Under the pieces are notes generated by a model that saw only the letters and a list, made by a program, of their open reading frames with translations, was not told the DNA's origin and did not search any database. Made by a program: the position numbers and the translations under genes. From Bradyrhizobium sp. 141 (GTDB lineage Bacteria; Pseudomonadota; Alphaproteobacteria; Rhizobiales; Xanthobacteraceae), in assembly GCF_023074055.1 (NCBI RefSeq), contig NZ_JADPKR010000112.1:1-64000 (forward strand): a DNA stretch of 64,000 nucleotides, given 5' to 3'. Each line of letters begins with the position of its first letter. The stretch's first letter is position 1. Below are positions 31,669 through 39,757 of the stretch, piece after piece.

Positions 31669-33453
31669 ATGGCGAAGATGCGAGCTATCGATGCTGCCGT
31701 CCGAATTCTGGAGAAAGAGGGTATCTCGACCGCCTTCGGGGTTCCCGGGGCCGCGATCAATCCGCTTTACTCGGCGCTGAAGAAGCGCGGCTCGATCCGC
31801 CACATCCTGGCGCGCCATGTCGAGGGCGCCTCGCACATGGCCGAGGGCTACACCCGCGCCAAGGCCGGCAATATCGGGGTCTGCATTGGAACCTCCGGGC
31901 CGGCCGGCACCGACATGATCACCGGGCTTTATTCGGCGATTGCCGATTCCATTCCGATCCTCTGCATCACCGGGCAGGCGCCGCGCGCGCGGCTCTACAA
32001 GGAGGATTTCCAGGCCGTCGACATCGAGTCGATCGCAAAGCCCGTGACCAAATGGGCGGTGACGGTCCGCGAGCCGGCGCTGGTGCCGCGCGTGTTCAGC
32101 CAGGCCTTTCATGTCATGCGCTCAGGCCGGCCGGGGCCGGTGCTGATCGACATGCCGCTCGATGTGCAGCTCGCCGAGATCGAGTTCGACGACGAGACCT
32201 ATGAGCCGCTGCCGGTCTACAAGCCGAGCGCGACCCGCAAACAGGTCGAGAAGGCGCTGGAGATGCTCAACGCTGCCGAGCGTCCGCTGATCGTCGCGGG
32301 TGGCGGTATCATCAACGCTGACGCTTCCGATTTGCTGGTCGAGTTCGCCGAGATCGCCAATATACCCGTCGTGCCGACCCTGATGGGGTGGGGCGCGATC
32401 CCCGACGATCACGTGCTGATGGCCGGCATGGTCGGCCTTCAGACCAGCCACCGTTATGGCAATGCAACCATGCTCGAATCCGACTTCGTGCTCGGCATCG
32501 GCAACCGCTGGGCCAACCGCCACACCGGCTCGGTCGAGACTTACACCAAGGGCCGCACCTTCGTGCATGTCGACATCGAGCCGACCCAGATCGGGCGCGT
32601 GTTCAATCCCGATCTCGGCATCGTCTCGGACGCGAAAGCCGCGCTCGAGCTGTTCGTCACCGTCGCCAGGGAGTGGCGGCGGTCAGGCAAGCTCCGCGAG
32701 CGCCAGGCGTGGCCCGCGTCTTGCCGCGACCGCAAGAAGACGATGCTGCGCAAGAGCCATTTCGACAACGTCCCGATCAAGCCGCAGCGCGTCTATGAGG
32801 AAATGAACAAGGCGTTCGGCCGCGACACCACCTATGTCACCGTGATCGGCCTGTCGCAGATCGCCGGCGCGCAGTTCCTCGGCGTCTACAAGCCGCGCAA
32901 CTGGATCAATGCCGGGCAGGCGGGGCCGCTCGGCTGGACATTGCCCGCCGCGCTTGGCGTGCGTGCCGCGTGTCCGGATCGCGAGATCGTGGCGCTCTCT
33001 GGCGATTACGACTTCCAGTTCCTGATCGAGGAGCTCGCGGTCGGGGCACAGTTCAATCTGCCCTACATCCACGTCGTCGTGAACAATTCCTATCTCGGCC
33101 TGATCCGCCAGGCCCAGCGTGGCTTCGACATGGACTATCACGTCCAGCTCTCGTTCGAGAACGTCAATGCGCCGGAGCTCAATGGATACGGCGTCGACCA
33201 CGTCGCAGTCGCCGAAGGCCTCGGCTGCAAGGCGATCCGCGTCACCGATCCCAAGGACACGCAGGCGGCGTTCGCCACCGCACGCGAATTGATGGCCAAG
33301 CACCGCGTGCCCGTGGTGGTGGAGTTCATCCTCGAACGCGTCACCAACATCGCGATGGGCACGGAGATCGACAACATCGTCGAGTTCGAGGAGGTGCTGG
33401 ACCTTCCGCTTGACGAGGTCGCAACCACACGCGTGTTGCAGCCGGCGGAATAG
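31669..33453 (+). CDS. gcl: Glyoxylate carboligase (tartronate-semialdehyde synthase)
   Basis: A 594-residue ThDP enzyme that joins two glyoxylates to tartronate semialdehyde and CO2. It aligns closely by eye with Escherichia coli Gcl (593 residues) along its whole length, from MAKMRAIDAA to the end. Val51 in ARHVEGASH replaces the Glu found in nearly all other ThDP enzymes; this is the hallmark of Gcl. The C-terminal ThDP motif is SGDYDFQFLIEELAVGAQF. GAGGTCC precedes the ATG. It is the first gene of gcl-hyi-glxR, which carries glyoxylate to glycerate. The glyoxylate may come from purines (ade upstream) or from oxalyl-CoA. Confidence 0.97.
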   Translation: MAKMRAIDAAVRILEKEGISTAFGVPGAAINPLYSALKKRGSIRHILARHVEGASHMAEGYTRAKAGNIGVCIGTSGPAGTDMITGLYSAIADSIPILCITGQAPRARLYKEDFQAVDIESIAKPVTKWAVTVREPALVPRVFSQAFHVMRSGRPGPVLIDMPLDVQLAEIEFDDETYEPLPVYKPSATRKQVEKALEMLNAAERPLIVAGGGIINADASDLLVEFAEIANIPVVPTLMGWGAIPDDHVLMAGMVGLQTSHRYGNATMLESDFVLGIGNRWANRHTGSVETYTKGRTFVHVDIEPTQIGRVFNPDLGIVSDAKAALELFVTVAREWRRSGKLRERQAWPASCRDRKKTMLRKSHFDNVPIKPQRVYEEMNKAFGRDTTYVTVIGLSQIAGAQFLGVYKPRNWINAGQAGPLGWTLPAALGVRAACPDREIVALSGDYDFQFLIEELAVGAQFNLPYIHVVVNNSYLGLIRQAQRGFDMDYHVQLSFENVNAPELNGYGVDHVAVAEGLGCKAIRVTDPKDTQAAFATARELMAKHRVPVVVEFILERVTNIAMGTEIDNIVEFEEVLDLPLDEVATTRVLQPAE

Positions 33454-33465
33454 GGGAACAGAATA

Positions 33466-34251
33466 ATGCCGAAGTTTGCCGCCAACCTCACCATGCTGTT
33501 CAACGAGATGCCGTTCCTCGACCGCTTCGCGGCGGCGAAGGCAGCGGGCTTTTCCGGGGTCGAATATCTCTTTCCCTATGATTTCGACAAGGCGCAGCTG
33601 CGCGAGCAGCTCGAGGCCCACGGGCTGACGCAGGTGCTGCACAATTTGCCGGCGGGCAATTGGGGGACGGGCGAGCGTGGCATCGCGATCCTGCCCGGTC
33701 GCACCGCCGAATTCCGCGACGGCGTATTCCGCGCGATCGACTACGCCAAGGCGCTGGATTGCGAACAGCTCAACTGTCTCGTCGGTATCGCGCCTGCCGA
33801 TGCCGATCCGCGCGAGCTTCAGGAGACGCTGGTTGGAAATCTGCGCTTTGCAGCTTCGACGCTGGCGCGGGAGAACATCAAGCTGCTGGTCGAGCCGATT
33901 AACACGCTCGACATTCCCGGCTTCTTCCTCAACGGCACCGAGCAGGCGGTGCAGCTGATCTCGGACGTGCGGTCGAATAACCTCTTCATCCAATACGACA
34001 TCTACCACATGCAGATCATGGAGGGCGATCTCGCCCGCACCATGCAGGAATATCTACCGCAGATCGCCCACATCCAGCTCGCCGACAATCCCGGCCGCCA
34101 CGAGCCGGGCACCGGCGAGATCAACTATCCCTTCCTGTTCCGCCATCTCGACGCGATCGGCTATCGCGGCTGGATCGGCTGCGAATACAAGCCGCGCACC
34201 ACGACGCTGGAAGGCCTGTCGTGGCACGCCGCGCAGACGTTCGAGACGTAA
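33466..34251 (+). CDS. hyi: Hydroxypyruvate isomerase
   Basis: A 261-residue TIM-barrel isomerase that interconverts hydroxypyruvate and tartronate semialdehyde. The start FAANLTMLFNEMPFLDRF and the metal-site segments LVEPINT, QYDIYHMQIMEGDL, DNPGRHEPGTGEINY and IGCEYKP are those of Hyi (258 residues in Escherichia coli). It begins 12 bp after gcl in the same operon. A dispersed repeat separates it from glxR. Confidence 0.95.
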   Translation: MPKFAANLTMLFNEMPFLDRFAAAKAAGFSGVEYLFPYDFDKAQLREQLEAHGLTQVLHNLPAGNWGTGERGIAILPGRTAEFRDGVFRAIDYAKALDCEQLNCLVGIAPADADPRELQETLVGNLRFAASTLARENIKLLVEPINTLDIPGFFLNGTEQAVQLISDVRSNNLFIQYDIYHMQIMEGDLARTMQEYLPQIAHIQLADNPGRHEPGTGEINYPFLFRHLDAIGYRGWIGCEYKPRTTTLEGLSWHAAQTFET

Positions 34252-34280
34252 GGATATCGAAGTCACGATCGCGGTGCGCT

Positions 34281-34443
34281 CCCTCTCCCGCTTGCGGGAG
34301 AGGGTTGGGGAGAGGGTATCTCCACGATGGGAATCTCTGAGGCGCCTCGAGAAAGTCCCCAAGAGGAGAAAGCCCTCACTCGGCGCGCGGGACGATGCTT
34401 CGCATCGCCCGGACACGCCGACCTCTCCCGCAGGCGGGAAAGG
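34281..34443. repeat. CTCTCCCGCTTGCGGGAGAG dispersed repeat (copy 2)
   Basis: The left end reads CCCTCTCCCGCTTGCGGGAG followed by AGGGTTGGGGAGAGGG. The right end reads ACCTCTCCCGCAGGCGGGAA. Between them is GACGATGCTTCGCATC. It is the same family as 6049-6174 and has inserted between hyi and glxR within an otherwise tight operon. Confidence 0.85.
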
Positions 34444-34494
34444 TGCACCTAGCGCGCGGATGAATTTTGCCTATTCAACTGAGAGAAACCAGAC

Positions 34495-35397
34495 ATGATC
34501 GACATCGGCTTCATCGGACTTGGCACCATGGGACGGCCGATGGCCGGTCATCTCCTGGCCGCGGGCCATCGTGTTCTCCTGCACGACGTCGCGCCTGTTG
34601 CGCCGGAGCTGATCGCGGCCGGCGGCATTGCCTGCAAATCCAGCAAAGAGGTCGCGGAAGAAGCGGACGCGGTCATCATCATGGTGCCTGATACCCCGCA
34701 TGTGGAGGCCGTGCTGTTCGGCAAGGACGGGGTCGCGAGCGGCATTTCCAAAGGCAAGATCGTCGTCGACATGAGCTCGATCTCGCCGCTGGCGACCAAG
34801 GAGTTCGCGAAGAAGATTGAGGCGCTGGGTGCTGACTATCTCGACGCGCCGGTGTCGGGCGGAGAGGTCGGCGCCAAGGCCGCGAGCCTCACCATCATGG
34901 TCGGCGGGCCGGAGCGGGCCTACAACACCATGAAGCAGGTGTTCGACAAGATGGGCAAGAACGTCACCCGAGTCGGCGCCAATGGCGACGGGCAGACGAC
35001 GAAGGTCGCCAACCAGATCATCGTCGCGCTGACGATCGAGGCGGTGAGCGAGGCGCTGTTGTTTGCATCGAAGGCCGGAGCCGATCCGGCGCTGGTGCGG
35101 CAGGCGCTGATGGGCGGATTCGCCTCCTCGCGCATCCTCGAGGTCCATGGCGAGCGCATGGTGAAGCGCAATTTCGATCCCGGCTTCCGCATCGAGCTGC
35201 ACCAGAAGGATCTCAACCTCGCGCTCGAAGGTGCGCGTGCGCTCGGCCTCTCGCTGCCGAGCACGGCGGTGGCGCAGCAATTGTTCTCGTCCTGCACCGC
35301 GCATGGCGGCAAGGGGTGGGATCATTCGGCGATGGTGCGGGCGCTGGAACTGATGGCGGGGCACGAGATCGCCGCAGCCTCAACTGTTACGCGGTAA
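34495..35397 (+). CDS. glxR: Tartronate semialdehyde reductase (2-hydroxy-3-oxopropionate reductase)
   Basis: A 300-residue beta-hydroxyacid dehydrogenase that reduces tartronate semialdehyde to D-glycerate. IGFIGLGTMGRPMAGHL (4-20) is the NAD(P)H site. DAPVSGGEVGAK (118-129) is the substrate site. Lys170 in TTKVANQ is the catalytic lysine. The C-terminal half has the family's HQKDLNLALEGARALG. It completes gcl-hyi-glxR; glycerate then needs a kinase, not seen here. The distance from hyi (243 bp) is caused by the repeat at 34281-34443. Confidence 0.93.
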   Translation: MIDIGFIGLGTMGRPMAGHLLAAGHRVLLHDVAPVAPELIAAGGIACKSSKEVAEEADAVIIMVPDTPHVEAVLFGKDGVASGISKGKIVVDMSSISPLATKEFAKKIEALGADYLDAPVSGGEVGAKAASLTIMVGGPERAYNTMKQVFDKMGKNVTRVGANGDGQTTKVANQIIVALTIEAVSEALLFASKAGADPALVRQALMGGFASSRILEVHGERMVKRNFDPGFRIELHQKDLNLALEGARALGLSLPSTAVAQQLFSSCTAHGGKGWDHSAMVRALELMAGHEIAAASTVTR

Positions 35398-35494
35398 CAG
35401 TCTCCAGATCTGGTGTGTCTTTCGCCATGGGGAACCGGAACAATGGTCCGGCCCCGCGGTTGAAGGCGCATATCAATTACTGGAGGCATAAGTC

Positions 35495-35878
35495 ATGAAA
35501 ACCCGTCTTGCGATTACGTTGGCTGCCGCGTCGCTGCTGGCGTCGAGCGCAGCCTTTGCTCAGTCGACGACCGAACAGGGCGCCAGGGATGGCGCGCGCG
35601 CGGGCGGCGATATCGGTGGCCCGGTCGGCGCCATGGTCGGCGGCACCGTTGGTGCGGCCGTCGGCGCGGGTCTCGAAATTCCGAATGCGATTCTCGGCGG
35701 AATCCCGCGCAGTGACTCGGTTGTCGTGGAGGAGCGTGTCGTGGTCGGCGAGCCGCTGCCTCCGACCGTCGTGCTGCGCCCGGTGCCGAACTACACCGAG
35801 TATCGCTACGCGGTCGTGAATGATCGTCGCGTGATCGTCGAGCCGCGCACCCGCCGCGTCGTCAAGATCATCGACTGA
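35495..35878 (+). CDS. Small exported glycine-zipper protein (DUF1236-like)
   Basis: A 127-residue protein. Residues 1-22 are a signal peptide ending SAAFA|QST. A glycine-rich stretch follows (GGDIGGPVGAMVGGTVGAAV at about 38-57), forming a glycine zipper that can embed in or contact a membrane. The C-terminal half (LPPTVVLRPVPNYTEYRYAV, then RRVIVEPRTRRVVKIID) matches the short domain found in many rhizobial exported proteins. GGAGG precedes the ATG at 35495. The function is unknown; an envelope role is likely. A hairpin at 35910-35938 ends the transcript. Confidence 0.85.
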   Translation: MKTRLAITLAAASLLASSAAFAQSTTEQGARDGARAGGDIGGPVGAMVGGTVGAAVGAGLEIPNAILGGIPRSDSVVVEERVVVGEPLPPTVVLRPVPNYTEYRYAVVNDRRVIVEPRTRRVVKIID

Positions 35879-35909
35879 TCGGCGGCTAATCTTAAGCGTT
35901 GAGAATATG

Positions 35910-35938
35910 GGCCCTGCGGAGTGTCACTCCGCGGGGCC
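35910..35938 (+). terminator. Hairpin after the glycine-zipper gene
   Basis: GGCCCTGCGGAG pairs with CTCCGCGGGGCC, allowing one G-T pair, around a short loop, followed by TTCGCTTG. It overlaps the last codons of the convergent VanZ-like gene. The T-run is short, so efficiency is uncertain. Confidence 0.6.
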
Positions 35939-36301
35939 TTCGCTTGCCACGGCGGAGCTTGTGCGAAAGCGCGTGAGCAGCCAATCGGCCGCGGCCGCGA
36001 GCGCAAAGCCGATGCAAGCGGTGAGCGCGTCGACCAGAAAATCCTCCAGCCGGGCGTGGCGTCCGGGTGCCCAAAACTGCATCAGCTCGAGCACGCCGAT
36101 CAGGGCGACCGCGGCCGCTACACTCAGCAGGCGCCGGCGCGGATAGGCGAAGCCGAAGGCCAGTCCCACCAGGATGAATGCAAGCGCATGTTCGCCGTCC
36201 TGGCCCAGGTCGGAATGGGGGCGCAGGCCGGGGGGACCGAGGGTGGCGAAAGTAACGGCGGCCGCGAGCAGCCAGGCAATGGAACGAACCAAAATGGACA
36301 T
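35924..36301 (-). CDS. VanZ-family small membrane protein
   Basis: A 125-residue protein with four hydrophobic helices at about 6-22, 36-52, 58-76 and 88-110. The VanZ-like signatures are GQDGEHALAFILVGLAFG and GVLELMQFWAPGRHARLEDFLVDALTACIGF. VanZ relatives are linked to envelope stress or antibiotic tolerance, but most have no assigned role. Its stop codon lies inside the terminator hairpin of the convergent glycine-zipper gene. Confidence 0.85.
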   Translation of the reverse strand: MSILVRSIAWLLAAAVTFATLGPPGLRPHSDLGQDGEHALAFILVGLAFGFAYPRRRLLSVAAAVALIGVLELMQFWAPGRHARLEDFLVDALTACIGFALAAAADWLLTRFRTSSAVASEGPAE

Positions 36302-36377
36302 CCGGCTCGCTTAGCACAGATTTGCAATGGGCCGTACAGTCCCCCCATCAGATCGACGTGTAGTTAATGACAAAATG

Positions 36378-36974
36378 TTAAAGTGGCTCGCGCACGCCGA
36401 GCCCGTGCATGAAGCGCTCCCGGATCTGCACGGGATCACGCCTGGTGGTGCCGACACCGGGCTTGTCGTCGATGCGGACCGCGATCAGGCTCGGTTCGGT
36501 GGCGGACATCGCCGCTTCGACCAGGCGTTCGAAATCCTCCTCGTCCGCAGCCCAGGCGCTGTTGGAAAGGCCGGAGCCGACGGCAATGGCAACGATGTCG
36601 GCGACGCTTGCCGCAGGTGTCGGCTGTGCGCCGGTAATCTGGTAGATGCCATTGTCCATCACGACCATGATGAGATTCTTCGGCTTCAGGCTTGCAATCG
36701 TCGAGAGCGCGCCGAGCTGCATCAACAGCGAGCCATCGCCTTCGAGTGCGAAGACGCGGCGGTCGGGCTGCGCCAGCGCGACGCCGAGCGCGATCGGGAA
36801 GGCGAGCCCCATGCTGCCCAGCATGTAGAAATTCTGCGGGCGGTGGCCGGCGGCCCAGAGGTCGAAATTGGTGTTGCCGATGCCGCCGATCACGGCTTCC
36901 TCGTGCTTGAGCCTGGCGATCAGGCGCGAGGTGATATCGAAGCGGTTCATCACCTTGGTGTTGCGCGTATTCAT
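36378..36974 (-). CDS. ThDP-dependent decarboxylase, beta (pyrophosphate-binding) subunit
   Basis: A 198-residue subunit equivalent to the C-terminal half of sulfopyruvate or phosphonopyruvate decarboxylases (ComE-like). The ThDP motif GDGSLLMQLGALSTIA starts at residue 79 and ends with MDNGIYQ (107-113). GSMGLAFPIALGVALAQ precedes it. It starts 10 bp after the alpha subunit gene (36985-37551), with a GTGAGG ribosome site inside the alpha stop region, so the two are made together. The substrate is a 2-oxoacid with an acidic side group, by family. Methanogenic coenzyme M synthesis is unlikely here, so phosphonate, sulfonate or another acid is open. Confidence 0.88.
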   Translation of the reverse strand: MNTRNTKVMNRFDITSRLIARLKHEEAVIGGIGNTNFDLWAAGHRPQNFYMLGSMGLAFPIALGVALAQPDRRVFALEGDGSLLMQLGALSTIASLKPKNLIMVVMDNGIYQITGAQPTPAASVADIVAIAVGSGLSNSAWAADEEDFERLVEAAMSATEPSLIAVRIDDKPGVGTTRRDPVQIRERFMHGLGVREPL

Positions 36975-36984
36975 TTGGCCGACC

Positions 36985-37551
36985 TCACTTGTCGAAGGTC
37001 TTGCCGCCCGTGAGCAGCGGGTTGAGGATCAGCGCCACGGGCGCCTGTGTCGTGACGGCCTGCTTGATCGAGCGGTCGGCGATGAATTCGAGTTCGTCGA
37101 GCCGGGTGATGGTGTGGTGCTCGAGCGCCAGCGAGTCCAGCACCGGGCGCATGGTGCGGCAGACCAGCGATTGCCCGTAGTTGTACTCGCCGAGCGTGCC
37201 GCGCTCGGAGACGAACATGATCAGCGGGATCTGATAGGGCACCGCCAGCGAGGCAAGGACGTTGGCGAGCGTCGCAAAGCCGGAGGTCTGCATCAGCACC
37301 GCGCCGCGCCGACCGCCCATCCAGGCGCCCGAAACGATGCCGACCGCCTCCTCTTCGCGGGCGGTGGCGAAGGTGGTGAAGAAGGGGTCGGCGTGCAGGT
37401 TCTTGATCAGCGGGGTCAGCACGCGATCGGGCACGTAGGGGATGAGGCTGATCTCGTTCCGTTTCAGGGTCTGCAGGACGATGCCGTGCCAGCTGATTTC
37501 GCCGGCCCCCTGCGTCGCCTGGGGCGAAGTCTGCTGTCCCGCAATGGCCAT
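36985..37551 (-). CDS. ThDP-dependent decarboxylase, alpha subunit
   Basis: A 188-residue subunit equivalent to the N-terminal half of sulfopyruvate or phosphonopyruvate decarboxylase (ComD-like). Landmarks are ISLIPYVPDRVLTPLI, AREEEAVGIVSGAWMGGRRG, where the Glu activates ThDP, and MQTSGFATLANVLASL. I chose the ATG at 37551 because GAGGGAGA lies just before it. A frame extension upstream is Arg-rich and not protein-like. It forms an operon with the beta subunit and is divergent from a D-2-hydroxyacid dehydrogenase (37791-38840), which may act on a related 2-oxoacid. Confidence 0.87.
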   Translation of the reverse strand: MAIAGQQTSPQATQGAGEISWHGIVLQTLKRNEISLIPYVPDRVLTPLIKNLHADPFFTTFATAREEEAVGIVSGAWMGGRRGAVLMQTSGFATLANVLASLAVPYQIPLIMFVSERGTLGEYNYGQSLVCRTMRPVLDSLALEHHTITRLDELEFIADRSIKQAVTTQAPVALILNPLLTGGKTFDK

Positions 37552-37790
37552 TGCGTTCTCCCTCGCGCCGCGCATGCTTCTTGATCTTGACCGTTGCGGC
37601 AATCGGCCGAACTTGACGCAGCGGGCGGGATTGTCAACATGTCGCGGTCGGCACCGTGATCTGCGCCAGAAGACCTGCCGTGGCCGGCACCGCCGTGTCA
37701 TATGTGTGCGACGAAAAAATGGGAGGACGCACGGAGGGGGGCGCGCGCCGCGCTGGCCTTGCTGATCCCTGGAAAGCCGGAAGGGTCCTG

Positions 37791-38840
37791 ATGTCGGTCA
37801 ACAGCAAGCGTGTCGTCTACTCCAATTATTTGGCCAATCCGATCTATATCGACATCCTCAAGGCGCGGCCCGACGTCCAGCTCGATCGCATCGAGAACGG
37901 GAGCCCCGAAGATTTCTATGCGCCGCTCCTCGGCGCTGCCCATGTCTACCAGGTCGGCGCCGCCCGGGACGAGCTCGCCTCGCATTTCCATGTCGATGCC
38001 GCCTTCCTGAAGCGTGCACCGAACCTGCTGCTCGTCTCCAGCAACGGCGCCGGCTTCGACCCGGTCGACGTCGAGGCCTGCACGGCAGCTGGCGTCGTGG
38101 TCGTCAACCAGTCCGGCGGCAACGCCCATTCGGTTGCCGAGCACGCGCTGGCGATGATGCTGACGCTGTCCAAGCGCATCATTCAGTCGGATCGCCGCCT
38201 GCGCCGCGACCGCGACGTCAACCGCAACGATCTCGTCGGCAACGAGGTCGAGCACAAGACCGTCGGCATCATCGGCCTCGGCAATGTCGGCCGCCGCATC
38301 GCCGCGCTGTGCATGGGTCTTCTTGGCATGAAGGTGCTGGCTTATGACCCGTATCTCACCGCCGAGGTGATGGCCGAGCGGGGCGGGGAGAAGGTGGAGC
38401 TGGACGAGCTGTTGCGCCGCGCCGATTTCGTCTCGATCTCCTGTCCGCTCAACAGGGGCAGCCGCAACATGATCAGCACGCGCGAGTTCGCCCTGATGCA
38501 GCCGCATGCGTACTTCATCACCACGGCGCGCGGCTTCATCCACGACGAGGACGCGCTGCTCCAGGCCTTGCGCGACAAGCGCATCGCCGGTGCCGGCCTC
38601 GACGTCTGGTCTAAGGAGCCCCCGCCACCGGAGCATCCGCTGCTCCAGCTCGACAACGTGCTGGCGAGCCCGCACACCGCAGGGGTCACCATCGAAGCGC
38701 GCCAGAACATGGGGCGGATTGCGGCCGAGCAGGTGCTGGACACGCTCGACGGCAAGCGCCCGCCGCGTATCATTAATCCCGAGGTCTGGCCGGTTTATGC
38801 GGAGCGTTTCAAGCAGGCGTTCGGGGTGATTCCAGGGTAG
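37791..38840 (+). CDS. D-isomer-specific 2-hydroxyacid dehydrogenase
   Basis: A 349-residue NAD(P)-dependent dehydrogenase of the phosphoglycerate/formate dehydrogenase superfamily. The nucleotide loop is GIIGLGNVGRRIA (159-171). The catalytic triad is visible as Arg247 (TTARGF), Glu276 (WSKEP) and His295 (SPHTAG). The substrate-loop NGAGFDPVD (85-93) resembles hydroxypyruvate/phosphoglycerate reductases. I chose the ATG at 37791 with GGAAGGG before it. It could reduce glyoxylate or hydroxypyruvate, fitting the gcl pathway 3 kb away, or the substrate of the divergent decarboxylase. The sequence does not decide. Confidence 0.9.
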   Translation: MSVNSKRVVYSNYLANPIYIDILKARPDVQLDRIENGSPEDFYAPLLGAAHVYQVGAARDELASHFHVDAAFLKRAPNLLLVSSNGAGFDPVDVEACTAAGVVVVNQSGGNAHSVAEHALAMMLTLSKRIIQSDRRLRRDRDVNRNDLVGNEVEHKTVGIIGLGNVGRRIAALCMGLLGMKVLAYDPYLTAEVMAERGGEKVELDELLRRADFVSISCPLNRGSRNMISTREFALMQPHAYFITTARGFIHDEDALLQALRDKRIAGAGLDVWSKEPPPPEHPLLQLDNVLASPHTAGVTIEARQNMGRIAAEQVLDTLDGKRPPRIINPEVWPVYAERFKQAFGVIPG

Positions 38841-38956
38841 GAGCTCTCTCCTGGCGGAGCGACGGAAATCGTCAAGACTTTGATCCGCGTCAAAATCCCC
38901 CTCCCGCATCCGGCCTAAATGGGATTAGAGTGCCGCCGGGGCAGGCAGGAGGTCCC

Positions 38957-39169
38957 ATGTCAACTTTTGTCGTCAGGTTCATGAAGGACGTGCTCGGCCA
39001 GTACGGCCGGCAGATCGAAGTGTGCCAGGGCACGCTCGAGATCGACGCCTGCGATGAGGACGAAGCCACAGAGCGGGCCAAGGCGAAGTTTTGCAAGGAT
39101 CAAGCCTTGCATCATTGGTCGCTGCATGCCGACCGTATCCAGGTCAGACCGGCTGACTTTCCGTCCTGA
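38957..39169 (+). CDS. Small hypothetical protein (70 residues)
   Basis: A soluble 70-residue protein starting at ATG 38957, which is preceded by a near-perfect AGGAGG. It has STFVVRFMKDVLGQYGRQIE, then an acidic helix (CDEDEATERAKAKFC) and LHHWSLHADRIQVRPADFPS, including two Cys and three His. It resembles short conserved hypothetical proteins of Bradyrhizobiaceae. The function is unknown. It ends 3 bp before the stop of the convergent acetyltransferase gene. Confidence 0.72.
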   Translation: MSTFVVRFMKDVLGQYGRQIEVCQGTLEIDACDEDEATERAKAKFCKDQALHHWSLHADRIQVRPADFPS

Positions 39170-39172
39170 GTT

Positions 39173-39751
39173 CTAGCGGCCGGGTGCCGCGACGGGCGGA
39201 GGCGCCGTCGTCCCGGCGCCGAGCGATCGCTGCACCATGACGGTGTCGGACCAGCGGCCGTGGCGATAGGCGACGCCGCAGAGCAGGCCGGCGCGCGCGA
39301 AGCCGAACTTTTCGTGCAGCGCGAGCGAGGGCGCATTGTCGGCGTCGATATAGCCGATCATCTGGCGGAAGCCGGCCGCCGCACAAGCATCGATCAATTC
39401 CTGCAGCAGCAGCCGTCCGACCCCGCGGCCGAGTTGCTCGTGGTGAACGTAGATCGAATGCTTGGCGGTGTAGCGATAGGCCGGCCTCTTGCGGAACTGC
39501 ACGGCGTAGGCATAGCCAACCACCTCGCCGCGAAAGGTCGCGACCAGATGCGGCAGGCGGGTCTGCTTCAGGTTCTTGCGGCGGTCGCGCAAATCGTCCG
39601 GTTCGGGTGCGCCGGTTCCCTCGACATCGCGCGGCACGCCATTGCGGACGTGATGGCGGTAGATCGCCAGCATCGCCTCGACGTCGCTCTCACGTGAGGT
39701 GCGGACCAGGACCGGCTCGTCGTCTGGACGCGCAATTGCCGTTTCGTTCAT
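39173..39751 (-). CDS. GNAT acetyltransferase, phosphinothricin-acetyltransferase-like
   Basis: A 192-residue N-acetyltransferase. The fold signatures are VRTSRESDVEAMLAIYRHHV (beta 1/helix 1), VVGYAYAVQFRKRPAYRYT, the acetyl-CoA loop HEQLGRGVGRLLLQEL and NAPSLALHEKFGFARAG near the end. This is the Pat/Bar/YncA branch, which acetylates amino acids or analogues such as methionine derivatives. It starts 6 bp after the Orn/Lys/Arg decarboxylase stop on the same strand, so it is probably co-transcribed and may act on an amine or amino acid from that pathway. Confidence 0.88.
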   Translation of the reverse strand: MNETAIARPDDEPVLVRTSRESDVEAMLAIYRHHVRNGVPRDVEGTGAPEPDDLRDRRKNLKQTRLPHLVATFRGEVVGYAYAVQFRKRPAYRYTAKHSIYVHHEQLGRGVGRLLLQELIDACAAAGFRQMIGYIDADNAPSLALHEKFGFARAGLLCGVAYRHGRWSDTVMVQRSLGAGTTAPPPVAAPGR

Positions 39752-39757
39752 TCGCGC

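Noticed and set aside
36378..37551. Acetolactate synthase or intact phosphonopyruvate decarboxylase
   Set aside because: The two halves are separate genes with their own ribosome sites and match the split sulfopyruvate/phosphonopyruvate decarboxylase plan.
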